This document shows positions 1-13,262 of a stretch of 64,000 nucleotides of DNA, piece by piece (the first letter of the stretch is position 1; every line of letters begins with the position of its first letter). The DNA is from Ascaris suum. Taxonomy: Eukaryota > Nematoda > Chromadorea > Rhabditida > Ascarididae. The position numbers and the translations under genes were made by a program. The notes beneath the pieces were generated by a model. It saw only the letters and a list, made by a program, of their open reading frames with translations, did not search any database and was not told the DNA's origin. The DNA is taken from NCBI GenBank assembly GCA_013433145.1, contig CM024173.1, forward strand, positions 7,832,322 to 7,896,321. The letters run 5' to 3'.

Positions 1-3000
1 ACTTGATGTATTCGTATCCTATGAATAGAAACAAATTCTCAGCAAAGTTCCATTCACAGCAGGGGAGCTTAGTGAACGTTTTTATCAGAGTTGTACCCTT
101 TCTCTAAAAAGATAGAGAGTTGTCATAAATCGCGAGAAATCTCTCTGAGTACTTGTCAATGTGTGCTCTTTTAATAACGGACCATTTTACACTCCATTCA
201 GTCGGCACGTAATCCCCTCCCCAAGGGACTTCGATCATTCGAACTATTCTTTATGCTAGGATTAAGCAACTTTGTGAAAGTGCCTGTATCAAAGTCTTTC
301 GCTCCGAATCTTTACAAATATGCGAAAAGAAAATGCCATTCATCTGTCAAAATTCGCATAGAAATTGCACAGAAAAGACAAAAAACATTTAGGGAATTCG
401 TTTAGACCGACACCAAGACAAGCTATAGCATTCATAACTTATAGTGGAGTTAAAAGATTCCTGATATTGTAGCACTGCTAACTGCTTATTGCAGGTAACG
501 TGACGGAGCTTTGCATCACTGTTTTATCGTCTACTCATTGAGTTTTAGTTCTAAACATTGTTCTGCATACAAGTATCGCAAAAGGAAACAGAACGAGGAA
601 GTAGAAAGGAGTTCTATTAAGGAGTACTAGATAATCATACGTTGCTCAGCAAGAGTGCTGCATCCAAGCAGAAAAATGCGAAAGAACAGTAAGGTTGTTG
701 AAATGATATGAGATTTGCAAGATCTTGTGAGATCAGATAGTGCATATAGAAGAAGAAAAACCTTTTGCGCTCAGAAGCTATTCGCGTACTGATCGCGTTA
801 TGCGCTCTCGAGAGGCAGCGTTCAACATAGGCGTGCAGCTGTTTCATCACTAAGCACGCATGCGCTATCCTTCCCTCAGTATGGAAAATTTTTGTCGCGT
901 GCATTTGCATAGTGAAGCCGCCAGACTCGCTAAACTGTTTGCGGTCATCTTAACGCTATGAACCGTTTGCTATACAGTTGAAGCAAATGAGAATGCTGGA
1001 AAGGGAAGTGGGCGTCAATTAACTTTTAGCAAGCATTCCTTTGCAAAAGAAACTGCATGTAACAATTTTAAACATGCATAAATGCATGCTAATACCGCTG
1101 ACGAGGTATGCGTTACTATAATTGCACGCATTCGATCAACCATGTCCATGAAATTCCCAAAGACTTTCTTTTCCGCTGGTGCTAATGAAACGTAGGTGCG
1201 TTTAAATTTGCTATGAACAATCCTCTAAAGCCAAATTAAATTCTGTTTCTGCATGAGGTACACGACAAGAGAAATATCACAAAATTTCATCGTCCTAATC
1301 GTGCCATGCGATTCCCAAAAAACTACTTGTGTGTTTTTCGTTAAATGTGGATTATCCATCCGAGCCTTGCCACGCTGTATATCATATCAAAAAGCGGCGA
1401 AGGGAGATAAAGAGAACGCGAAATTTCAGGTCTTTTTTAAAAATCAACAATAAGGCGCACCTGTTACTCACTTATATTCACAAAAGATAAACCCCAATCC
1501 GAAAATACTTTTTCGATTTGCATAAGATATTTCAACGCACATGTGTTATACGCTCAGTAGAACCTGATGGGGTCAGCAGTGGTTCTTTAGATCGGAATCG
1601 TAGAAACCGTCCGGCCATTTATATCAGAAATAATCACACATTATTGCAGATAGTACTTGGTTGGTTTATAACCTTGCGGCGCTAAGCCTTAAAAACTAAC
1701 TTCTAAAGTAAAAATTTTAGGAACGGTGCATTGAAAAGTGACTGAAGTGATATGAGAACAAAAGCTTTTTTCCGGCAATCGAATAAGTAAAGTCAAATAC
1801 AGGAAAAATCGGTTCCGATCTCCTCAAGACTAGCTTCTGGAGCCAAGCATCAAATCAAAGCAAAAGTTTAAACGGTGAGGTGAAGGATGCACAGAAATTA
1901 TACAACCGTCAAATATAGGCAATTAACATGCATGAAACATGTAATCATGCCATAAACTCAACAACACACACGCAAATGATGCATCGAGACACGCAATAAA
2001 CGGTGAGAGCAGAGTGAGGAAGAAATGAGCGCAACGAGGAGTTTTATGGCGTTGAGTGAAGGCGACACCTGCTCCCTGAGGATACTCCCCAGAATTCGAT
2101 GCCGATGATTTGCATAACAAATTTGACAAATAAAGCCGACAGTTACCACTGCAATATCCATCAATGAGATTGTTGGCTGCTTCAGGCATACCCCCAACTC
2201 TCATACGTATTATAGATGATGCAACCAGCCTTCGAATGGTAAACGAATTCCTCAGGCATCTACAATTTTGTCGCCCAACACCTTTGCTGGCCAGAGAATT
2301 AAAACTACTCGTTGCCCTGTCGTATGCAGTGACTGCTACCGTGAGGATTAGAATTGTTCTTGACATGATGGTTGCCCGTGATGTCCATCCGAGGTGATTA
2401 ATGTTTGAAATGACTTTAGAAGAAAGAACGTCTTATAGAAAGAAAGAAAGAAACAGCTCAGAAAGAAAAAGTCTTCTAGCGATAATGTTTTATTCTTAAA
2501 ATGCGCACTACACATGGCATCAGCTCATTCACATATATAGAACATTCGTGGAAGAAATCAGCACGATGCAACGAGTTTGTGAGGAACCTCCATGTTATAG
2601 CCTTTACTGACGAAACTTCATCGCCATAGTTTTGCATTTGAAAGCTTATTTACCAATTGGGCACATATAGTCGAGTCGAAGCAAGCTCACAAAAATAATC
2701 GTGTACTCTTGGAGAAGTAAAAAAATGATACCAGCCGACAATTTGATTTTAAAAAATGGCTAAACGTTCAAGCAAAAACGGGTGAGGCAAATGGAAGCGA
2801 GCGAGTACTATAAGACGGGTGCAGTGAGTGCACGACGTAAATTAAAAACTGCAAGATGTCAGAAAGAGATATGGGCCCTTTTGTCATAAACATGAGATTC
2901 AGTTTATTGCATCAATTCTATGACTTAATGATGAAATTAAAAGACCATATTGACGGTCAGTTGCACAATTCTAAAACGTGGGAAGTGTCGTATTAAGTAG

Positions 3001-6000
3001 GGCAAGGTAAAGAATTTAATTAGGTGAGCTAAATTTTCTGATGAAGTTTGAAATTCATCCTGAAGGGGGCCTTGCTCGACAAATTTACAATTAAGGAAAA
3101 ATCCTTCGGTTATCCCCACGCAGCTGCCTCATATCCCTTCATGTAAATCATATTTCTCATTTTTCGAGAGAAGCTCACATTCATATGATACCTCGTCTTA
3201 CAATTTTGCTACTTCTTCTGTATCCTTTGCTCTTCTTGTCTTACACTGCACACCGACTGCTGCGCTGTGTTGTCTTCGGAACATCCATCTGTTTCTGTCT
3301 ATTATACTATCTTTAACACTGCCCATGAAAACCACAGATATGAGAATTTTAGACACGATTCTCGAAATGAGTGCACCTCCGACGCTTCGATTCAGTCGTC
3401 AAAATACAAAAACTTTCACCGGAAAAATTACAGTTGCGCGTGGCGTCTGTGTAATCCATTTGTAGGATAATTTTAAAACTTCTAAGTCGAAGTCAACCGG
3501 TGTTATAAGCGCCAGTCTTCGGTATGCCTCCGTGCATTTGCTTGATTTCATACTGAAAGCGCTTTCTGTGGTCAAGTTGATGCAATCTACATAATCAAGT
3601 TAGTGTACAAATTTCCCATAATTTCATTGATGTATCGCTTATTTGAACCCACTGCTCGCGAACGAAATGGCCAGTCAGGCATTCGATCATTCAAATGTGT
3701 CGCATTATTAACGCGTTACGAAAGGAAATAAATAATTTCGCGAGCCTCTTCCACATCCCGTCACCATTCCTCACTTCCATTCTAACATGATCGAAAAGTT
3801 GCATCGGTGTTAAAAGTGGACAGTGCAAAAGCATTGCATAATGTTCGCGAAAATTCATACAGTTATCGTTTCATACCTTCTCAATATACTATAAAAATGA
3901 CCGCAGCTGGCTGTACTCTTCGAGGTTTAAATCCACTCAAAGCAAGTCTATGTCCGATCACAGCACATACATCGACGGTTCCATGATAAACCATGCGGGA
4001 ATTTTGGTGAATGTGAAGAGACTTAAATGGAATTCATATTCATGCTCAATATCTATTAATTTTGGCTACTCTTTTTTGTGAAGCGCTCATATTGCAGCCT
4101 CATGAGACTTCAATCCTTTGCTGTTTGCCCCCTCAGCTATCATCCAACGGGACGCATTGCAATGACATGAAATCCCGGCGGACTGATGCAGAAAATAAAT
4201 CGCACTTGTGGAGTGAAAATATCGCCTGCATTAATTCGCGAAATGCATATAGTCTTTTCTTCGTCTCGTCCTCAATTGCCCATCAACTGACTATTTTGCT
4301 GCTACCTCGGAAATTTTATAATTTAAGAGATGTATATATTGAGCTTTTTCTTCCTTTTTTTGCTTCAAACGTTGAGCTGTAGTGGAGGATGTTTACCTTC
4401 TGAATGGCGCCTAAATTCATCAAAACATAACAAGTTGTTACGCCAACTTGGTCATAATTTCACACTTTTCCCGATATAAGATACTTTCAAATTAGGTGAA
4501 AAAAAGCAATCTCATTGCTTTCAAGATCCTGCATAATAAATGGTAAGGGCCTCGAAGTTCACAATCGGGAAGGAAATGCTGGAATCTAGGGCGTGTTTTT
4601 GCTACTGTAAAATCCTAATAAACGTTTTTGTCGCTCAGAATTTGGAAGTTATCGAAAACGACGCGTTCGAATTTCACACTGGCGAACACCAACTCAGCCT
4701 ACAGCGTCGATAAAATTACTACCATTTTACTCGTCGTAGTTAAACGCTTATACTGTGAAAATCTGCCTTCCATTGTGCCAAGTAAGTTGGGCAAGAGACT
4801 CAGCATGGTGTGTTTTACATCAGTAACAATAACAAACAAACATGCTCGTACAGCACAAAGGGATATAATTAATGGCCCTAGGTTACCATTAATGTGGAAC
4901 AGCACCGCTCATTAAGTGTGAATGCAGCAGGTGTTTGCTGAGGGAAAAACAAAGCACTACATATCGGAATAAAACAAGAGAAGAGCTATTCAACCACTCG
5001 AATGACCGTTTTGCTCAAGTGGTGTCTCGGAATGATGGAATAGCATCGATGATCCTCTTTACGCATTGAACTTCTTCCCCGAGAAAATTCATCCAGTGCT
5101 TAGCGCTATCAATTTCGCTGATCATGTCACTGATAGATAGGTAACCTGAGCGATCGTTTATCAATCGATGTGGGAAACAAGTGGACAAATATTTGACGAA
5201 TACTCACATAAATTTCATTCTCTTTTGCAACGTCAACGAACTCTGTGCATTGATCAAATCGTCATTTATTGCATAAGTGATAGCGATAACAATAACATTG
5301 CAATTATTTTGCATTTCTCATGAAATTTTCGACACATTTCAAATAAAGTGAAAAAGTTATTCGAATATTAGTGTGAAATAAATGCGACGAATTCAACACC
5401 GCATTGGCATTTGTTGCATTGAAATGTTTTCGTTCAAAATGAATTATGAATATCTGAAGGCGAACCCCATGAAGTGAAGCAAAACACAACGAATGAATAC
5501 AACAAGTAAAATATGAAAGAAAAGGAGCAGTGGAAAAAAAGGAAAAGACCGAAAAAGCAGAAGTGAAGCAGAGAACTCCTCTCGTTTACCGACCCTCTCT
5601 TCCTTCTCTTCACCTCCTATCCCATGGCATCAGAAGAAAACTACACTCTCGTCAAATTTGCATTTTCTTCCGTTTCACGATGCGGAACAAACTATCCAAA
5701 GCATTGATGGCAAATCTCGGATAATCAGGTTATCTGCGCTTTTTTTATATGTTGTTGAAATTCGTTTGTTTTTGCCAAAAGAACAGAACAATTAGGCCGC
5801 AGTTGTGTATTCAAAAAAATATAAATAAAGCGAACTGAAGAAGTGATGACATCATATATACCGAGATGAAATGTAATAATAAAAGATGAAAAGGAGAACT
5901 CATAAAGAATAGGATGAGCATTCTGTATCGAAAGCATAGATGCCCATAGGGTGAGATTAGTTAAGGTGGCCGCATATCGCCAGTGGCATACTTCTGCTGA

Positions 6001-9000
6001 GATAAATACGGTGATTACTTATTTCAGAGGTATGTGATAAGTATCTTCGCATACGTCAATGCATCCCATCTTAAAAAGGGAGCAGTCAAGCTCAAGATAA
6101 TCGAACGTATTCTTGAATCCCAACCACTGTTTGTGTTTTTGTCGTCCACTAGACTGTAGTTCACAGCGTATAGGCTTCAAAAAATAAACGAAAGCAGTCA
6201 AGCGGAGCTAAGCACTTGACGTTGGGCTTAATTTTCTCTAGGGGGCACACGCATACGCAGTGCTCTACTTGGCTTCGGAGGATTTTCCACAGCTGAGCAC
6301 GTCAAGCTATAATTTTTTCTTCTGAATGAAATTTGATGGGATTATAGAAGCTGTTTGGCTTGGCTGGGAGAGGAGTTGTTAAACAATTGTGAGTTGATGA
6401 TTCTTCAAGGTCGAAGAGATGCCTGCTGTGCCGTTTAATGGCCTGACAGAACTATTACGGTTATCGTGCTAGCAGATGATTCCTCTATAGAAGGAAACAA
6501 CTGTATCCTAGAGGAAGTTTTGGGAAGAGACTTGACCTCCCGAATGAGCAGTTCATCAGGACAAAAATCAGCCTGCTGTTCCAATCGTTCTCTGCTATAC
6601 TGGGAATGGAGGAGAATATGCATGGGCATTTGATCATGTCATCTGGCATCGAAGAGTCTTCTGCACAAAAGGGTCGCTACCGCTTTGTTGCCCACAGTGC
6701 GATCATCAAAGAGACATTCGACAACTTGACTTGGATGCATGCTGGCAAGGAATATCCTATATGGGAATACACGAAATGAATCGACAGGACCGAAAAGGAG
6801 CAATTTTAGGCATTTCAATGATTTCACTTAGATTTGCCAGGCTGCCGAGGAAATCTATATGTGCAACTCTGTCTTCATACTTTCTGCTATCTCACGTACC
6901 GCCTTGAAGAATTGTATGAAAAGCGTTAAATTGGCCCAAAAACTGATCATATGATTAACTAACAGCGCGTAATTGATCGTTACCAAAGCAAAGGACATAA
7001 CAGAATGCTGCAGTTGACTTCTTGATGGATACCCCAAACGTTGATATTAATTATCCTTTATGGTACGGAGTTTTCTCGCAACCATCTCGAAAAATTTAGT
7101 GGTAGAGAAATCGTAACGTACAAACGTTCTCAAACTTATTCGCTTCGGCGCGCAGAGCATTTTGAACAAAGAAAAGGGTCTGCCTGTTCCCCTAGATTTT
7201 AATTCACTCTATACTGTTATGATAATCATGAATCACATGGCACATGGCGATAATTCGTTGCTTTCATTCAATCCGGCATTTTGCCTTTTCAGATGCGATC
7301 GTTCATGCGAGCAAAGGGAGGATGCTGTAGCTGTTTTACTTAAGCCTCTCATTTCTTTTTTTTCCAAAACCTTCTCCCCTTAGCTGGTATGCAGCGATAA
7401 TACACTTGACACTATTTGCTGTTTAATTGCAGTTTCAAGGAGGTCCGCCCTATTCAATCGGCGCTATTAAAACGTTTCTCATTTCTATTTTTTTCTGTGT
7501 TCCGAAGTTATTGAATCGCGGCACTCACTTGCACGGCCCTGAGCAGTTATTGGTGATTTTAACATCTCATTCTTGCCTAATGCAAGCATGGATAATTGGC
7601 TTACACAAAGTACTCTGGCTCGAGAGTTCTTCCATTGTCTATTTTGAGAGTGGGCGAACTTTTTCTTCAACTCTTCCTCGCCAATGATTGCAGTCAAATC
7701 TAGAAGGCTATTTTCAGAAACTGTTTCTCATTAAGTGTCTATGGCAACATCTATTTTAAGCTGGTGATGTGAGTCGTGCCTTTGCTAGTTTTCGACTATG
7801 GCTGCTGTCAATCTGAGTGGGTACAATCAAGTGTACGCCATCTTAGACAGTTTTATGCTTTGCATCAGTGTTGTAATTGAGAAGAGCACAGCTAAGCGAC
7901 AAAGCAGTGGAGAATATGCGATCATTTACGAGTGTTGAACGAGCGGTATAGTGCAAGAATTAGAGCGATATTTCGCATTCCATTCCAACGAGTTTAAATT
8001 GTGTGAAACTGCTTCTTTTTGAAAATCCGATAAATTTTGGCTGTTGAATGCACTGCGACGGCGAAATGCGAAGTTCGAGAGATGAATCTTCCCTCTAAAA
8101 GCGCTCTGCGAGGGGATGCGCTGAGCTTGCCCACATTGAAATTAGAAGCGAAGGTAAGACGCGTGATTATGGCCCACGTGATATCAAGAACGACTGTGAG
8201 GCCACTATGAAGTTAGCTCTACAAACGGTCCATCAATGCTAGCAAACATTCAGTCGGCTGCTATTCGCGATAGGGCACAAATCGATTGCTACAATTGCCG
8301 AGCACCTTGAAATTCTGGTGAGGCACTTGGTGCGCTCTGTAATTAATGAATTTTGAAGCACCAGTTCATAACATGATGGTCACGAAAAGCTACTCTAAAA
8401 AGCGGATAAGCAGTACATCGTCGACTGTTTACTAGAGTGCACCGGAATATTTTTATTTGAATGATGATCGCAAGTTAGAATTAGAGGTAGTCACTGCCCC
8501 GGTCACCAGATTCATAGTGATGCCTCACGAGGACGTGCTTTTTCATCGCACTTTTTTTTTCATCTTCTGCCATAGCGTTTCCCATAGTGCAGTGGGTCAT
8601 GCTGACGGCATCAGAAGTTGTCGTCAGTCACGTGATCCCGCTTATGCCTTCCATAATCAGCCAAATGGCTTTATGTTCGCCACTTAGTCGAAACTATCGT
8701 CCTTAAATGCTTCGCATGAAAAATGGCATTTTGTCCACATCGACTTTCGGCATGAGCATTTTCCACGGGTTGACAGGACATCTTTTACTGCAAGTATTCT
8801 TGACGCCATCGTCGTAATCAATCCAATTTTCATAGAGACCTTTTTAACGCTTCACTGTTGCTGTGAAATCGTCTAAGTATGCGAAGCATTTCCTCCTCGG
8901 TTCACAGAGCAAATATGTTAAAATAATCGAGAATCCTCAATCACTTATTGCGGACTCATTTGTCGCACTTTGGTAAAGTCAGTTCTCTTATTTGATTTCA

Positions 9001-10594
9001 GCAGCAGCAAATGCAGCATATAAAAGAACACTCCGCTCGGACTGCTTTTCGCAAGCTTTATCGTGGTTTGCAGCAGCGAAGTAGCATTGCCAAATCCAAA
9101 ATCAGCCATGCATCGCAATCTCGCTTTTCTTTTACGACTTACTATAAATTTGTGCGCGACTTTGCCGACATTCCGTTGTCAGAAATGATTCGCCTTACTT
9201 CCCTTTGCTTGTTACGGAGTTGCTGAAAATGGCGCACCACAAACAACGATTTGTACAGTTTCCAGCACAACGTTGTAGGAGTCCCGAATATGCTCCATCC
9301 CAAAACCGTTAATGAGTTCAGTTTTTTCGCTAATTGGATTTTACGCTTCCTTCAACACAAATGTTTGGAGTTTTGTCGGCAGGCTTCTGCAATAAACCCT
9401 CCACCAATCTTCGAGTGCCGTACTACCGTCTAGGCCTCATCAACTACTAGACGTACTCAGCTTGCAGAAAAAAAATACTACAATGTTCCATTAAAAGTTC
9501 ATAAGACTTGCTGCATCCTTTCCAAGTGTCTCGCAAAGAAATATTTGAAATGTTCTATCTTGAGTTGTTTCCTAATTGAAGGTTTTAAATTGACTTGTTC
9601 ATCTGCTGCAATATTTTAAGCGGTCTTCTTCTGTTTTTCCGATTCAGTAGTGGTCTTTCATGCGCTCGTTCGAATCTCGCTCTAGGTCATATTTCGTACG
9701 AAATCAGGAGTCATTTAAAACCAAGAAAGATGTCCTTAAATTTTCAGCGTATAGAATTAATTAATCGCTCGTGGTGGGACGTTTTGCGTAAGAAATGGTT
9801 CATTCAAGAAATCTCTCACTGTTCGTTCACAGAAGAAATTCATGCTCTTTTCACCAATAATGCAGCTCTAAAAGGTGTCACTTAAATAGCTGTGATCGAT
9901 TTCGTTCCCGCAAATGTAGCAACGTTACAATTCTGGGAGAATCAATCGACTCATTACCAGCTACTTTTTGCATTACTTGAATGTGTTAAAAGCGTATCAT
10001 GCTTTCTTTAAAACTTGTTCATTCATCCGTCTATTAATTGCTGCTGAGCCATTTCGGTCTTCACTCTAGTACTCTTTTCATATATTGAGGCCTAAGGTAA
10101 TTGAACTTTTTTGAGTGAGTCACTGCTTCGAGCACGTTTCCCTTTTTTTCCGTCTCGCTTTTCGTCTTCATTGCTCGCTCTGATGCCCTCTTTCGTGTTT
10201 GTGTTGACGTAATTTTCGCAAATTTTCCAGCCTCCAGATCAAGCTTCACAGTGAGCATTTAGTGTAATTTCGGCCGCATTCCTCTGGTAAATGCCAATCG
10301 TTTATTTTGCTTGCAGTGAATTTTAGCAAGGATTAGATTGGTGCTTGTCTAGATTTACTTTCAGGAGCAGCGCGTAAAAGATTTTCAAAGTAATGGCCAT
10401 TTCGTTTTCTCAATGCTTTTCGCTGTGTAGTTCAAGCATGGAGAATATGCACCTCTAATTTATGGCCTTTGCAACCGAGATGGACAAATGCAATCTATTT
10501 GCTTCGCAACAACATTTTAGTTGTTATTTTGGTTCAGAAGTGCCATAAGTGAGGTAGAGCTGGGTCGAAAGATATGTACATGTCAACCACTCAC
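1..10594. other. No supported gene
   Basis: AT-rich DNA with only short open frames on both strands. GC-richer patches at 2160-2400 and 6435-6830 have overlapping frames on one or both strands, but no recognisable domain or convincing splice pairs. Confidence 0.6.
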
Positions 10595-10761
10595 CTATTC
10601 GGTTGAGACTGTGGCCGTCGAGGCGTTCAACGTAGACTGAATTCCATGTTTGCTGTGAACATAAATGACCACTTGGCCCAAGCCGTCATGAAGTGCGGCA
10701 ATCGAAAAGCAGGTATAGCCAACCAGAATCAGCTCTGGTCCTATAAGGAACATAAAGTAAT
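10595..10761 (-). CDS. Possible lone minus-strand exon, membrane-like
   Basis: Acceptor TGAATGCAG followed by an open frame DYFMFLIGPELILVGYTCFS, then IAALHDGLGQVVIYVHSKHG and a Thr/Ser end. It closes with TAG immediately followed by GTGAGT, a strong donor. The hydrophobic first part could be a transmembrane helix. If the GTGAGT is used, the frame must be different; if not, this is a terminal exon. No neighbouring exons were found and the family is unknown. Confidence 0.25.
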
Positions 10762-13073
10762 CTGCATTCAGTACAGAAGCAATATGCACTGGTTCGGTGT
10801 GATTTTCAACGCTAATTAGTCAACTAGCAAAGATATCGGTTTTTTCGGTTATCGTCTAAACGATGCACATCGAAATCAAAATGATTATTTCATTGTTAAA
10901 TTATGTGGAAGGACATTTTGTATTGTCTCAAAACGCAGCAGAAAAATTGGCTGAAAAGAGCATTTTGCACAAACTTCGAATACTTCGAAAAAATCGTGTT
11001 GCATTCAGTAATTCTTATTTGCCTCAAGAAAGCCGAATTTCGATGTGTCCTTGAATCGGCCAGCTTAATTAAAAACGCACGTAAATAACTTCGCATCTGC
11101 TTCTGATCCGGACAGTCGGAATGCGGTTGATTTTGAACGTTGCAATTTGTTCACAAGTGTTTCTATGCGGAAATGTTCCTGTGTAAAAATAATTCAGTTT
11201 CGTCATGCGCATTTGCCAATGAATTTAGTAAGACAGCAAGCCGCGCAATTTGAAAGTCGTTTTTTTTTTTTTCTGAAACGCGAAGAAAACTTCCACTCAG
11301 TGTTTAAAATGGTATTTTGGATGAGATGGTGCTTTAAAAATATCTTAAGACCACAGCTTGATCCAAGCTTGAAAAACTTCTGGAAAAGCTATGCTTGATT
11401 GCAATTCATGGACGCACATATTTATTTGCTAGTTAGCTTTCTTCTTTTTAATCAGTCTGACCACTGTTTCTCCCTTGTGCTTTTGTCATGGAATAGCACT
11501 GACGATCCTGTGACGTAGGTCGATGTCTCGTCCCTTATGTAAGACTCCTCAGTTTCAAACATCATTGCAGCAACTGTATCAGTTAATAACTTAAACGGTT
11601 GTTTTCCGGATCGGAGGATGGATTTCTGGATCGTAGAGTTTTTGCACTTCTTTTGGAATGATGTTGTGAAGTTTAGGGAACTTTTCTCGTTATTTCCGAT
11701 GCAGATTGTTGTAAATGCTATTTACTGCTGACTGTAGCGTATTAGGCTTCTTTGATGCCGACAACGCGACTTATCCAATCCTTCGCTGACGTTCATCCGC
11801 TTTAATGCTCAAGCCTGATGAAGACGAAACGAAAGTGTATCTGTTGTGCATCTTTAAAACCTCATGCAGCATTCTTGCTAGCGATGTCCCCTTGATGCGT
11901 TCGCATATCCTTCTTTTTGCGTGCGAATCAATTCAATTTTCATGTCTGTTCAAAGAATTTAACTTACTCTTTTGCAGCTACGAGGGCAGTGAAGTATGGT
12001 CATGCCGGAGGGGTTTGCTAAGGAGCAGCACGCCATTTTGACGCATTTCTTCGTTGGAAACTCTTTAAGTGAAAGAGTCCGACAATGATGATCTGCAAGC
12101 ATTTTCATCTTATTCATATAATGACCCATTAGCGTTGTGATATTGTCTCTCAAGTTCGACGTCAAAGGTAACGATGTTGGGTAAATTTACCGGTGTTTCT
12201 GTCCTTTTTCTGGAAACGCTTGGGCGTACTCCTGCTGAAGGAATAATTCGAAGCTGGAGTATTTTGCGGCGAGTTAACAAACGATGTTGCTCTCTTATTC
12301 GGCATACTGCTGGTTTTTATTGCTCTTGATAATTTAGATAAGAGAGTACATTACATGTAATCTGCACTGTTTCATCAGCTCCAAACGGAATATAGATACC
12401 CGAATACGCCGAGAAATTTGCTCGAGTTTTAGCCAGTAAGAATTCCATTTTATAGCAGCCGAATTTCCATTTTACGCCTGCCGTATAATGGAAAAATTCC
12501 TCAAATTTAATGGTGAACGCGCCACTCTGCATAGTTTATTTGCTGGCAACATGTGATGCTGCCATATAGACATAATGCTGACAATATGTTTGCTAAGATC
12601 TATTCATTTATCGATAACTCTTTCGCATACTCTAATCACAAAACATTTAAATTGGCTCCAAATTCAGAGATTTTAGTGCCGAATCGCCGCGACGTTTCAG
12701 CAACATTTCAATCGATAACCGTTCTTGATGAACATTTCAGAAAAATATTTAAAGAAAGAAGCAGTAATCTGTGGATGGCGTAGCGCTTATTCGCGTTTAC
12801 GTTGTGACTACTCAAATGTGATGGTTTTATTAGGTAAACAAAATAACATTCCGTATCACATGTGATATTGAGAGCTGCAATGCTTGAAATCTCTGACGTG
12901 CAGAGATGCTGAAAAAGGCAATTCTACTTTTGTGTGATTCATCTTTTCTGCATAATTAATTAATTTTTTAGTACAGTCTATCGAGTCGATAAGCGGGGAG
13001 TTGTTTCTATTCTCAAATATTCTTTGCTCGTTCACGTCAAGAATGATGAGTTTAAGAGGTCTTTGAGTCCATT

Positions 13074-13262
<189 letters not shown>

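Noticed and set aside
1923..2366. 147-codon minus-strand frame overlapping a 77-codon plus frame
   Set aside because: No recognisable domain or splice pair, and length within chance expectation for a GC-richer patch.
9650..9700. GTTCGAATC resembling a tRNA T-loop
   Set aside because: The flanking bases do not form the acceptor, anticodon and D stems of a tRNA.
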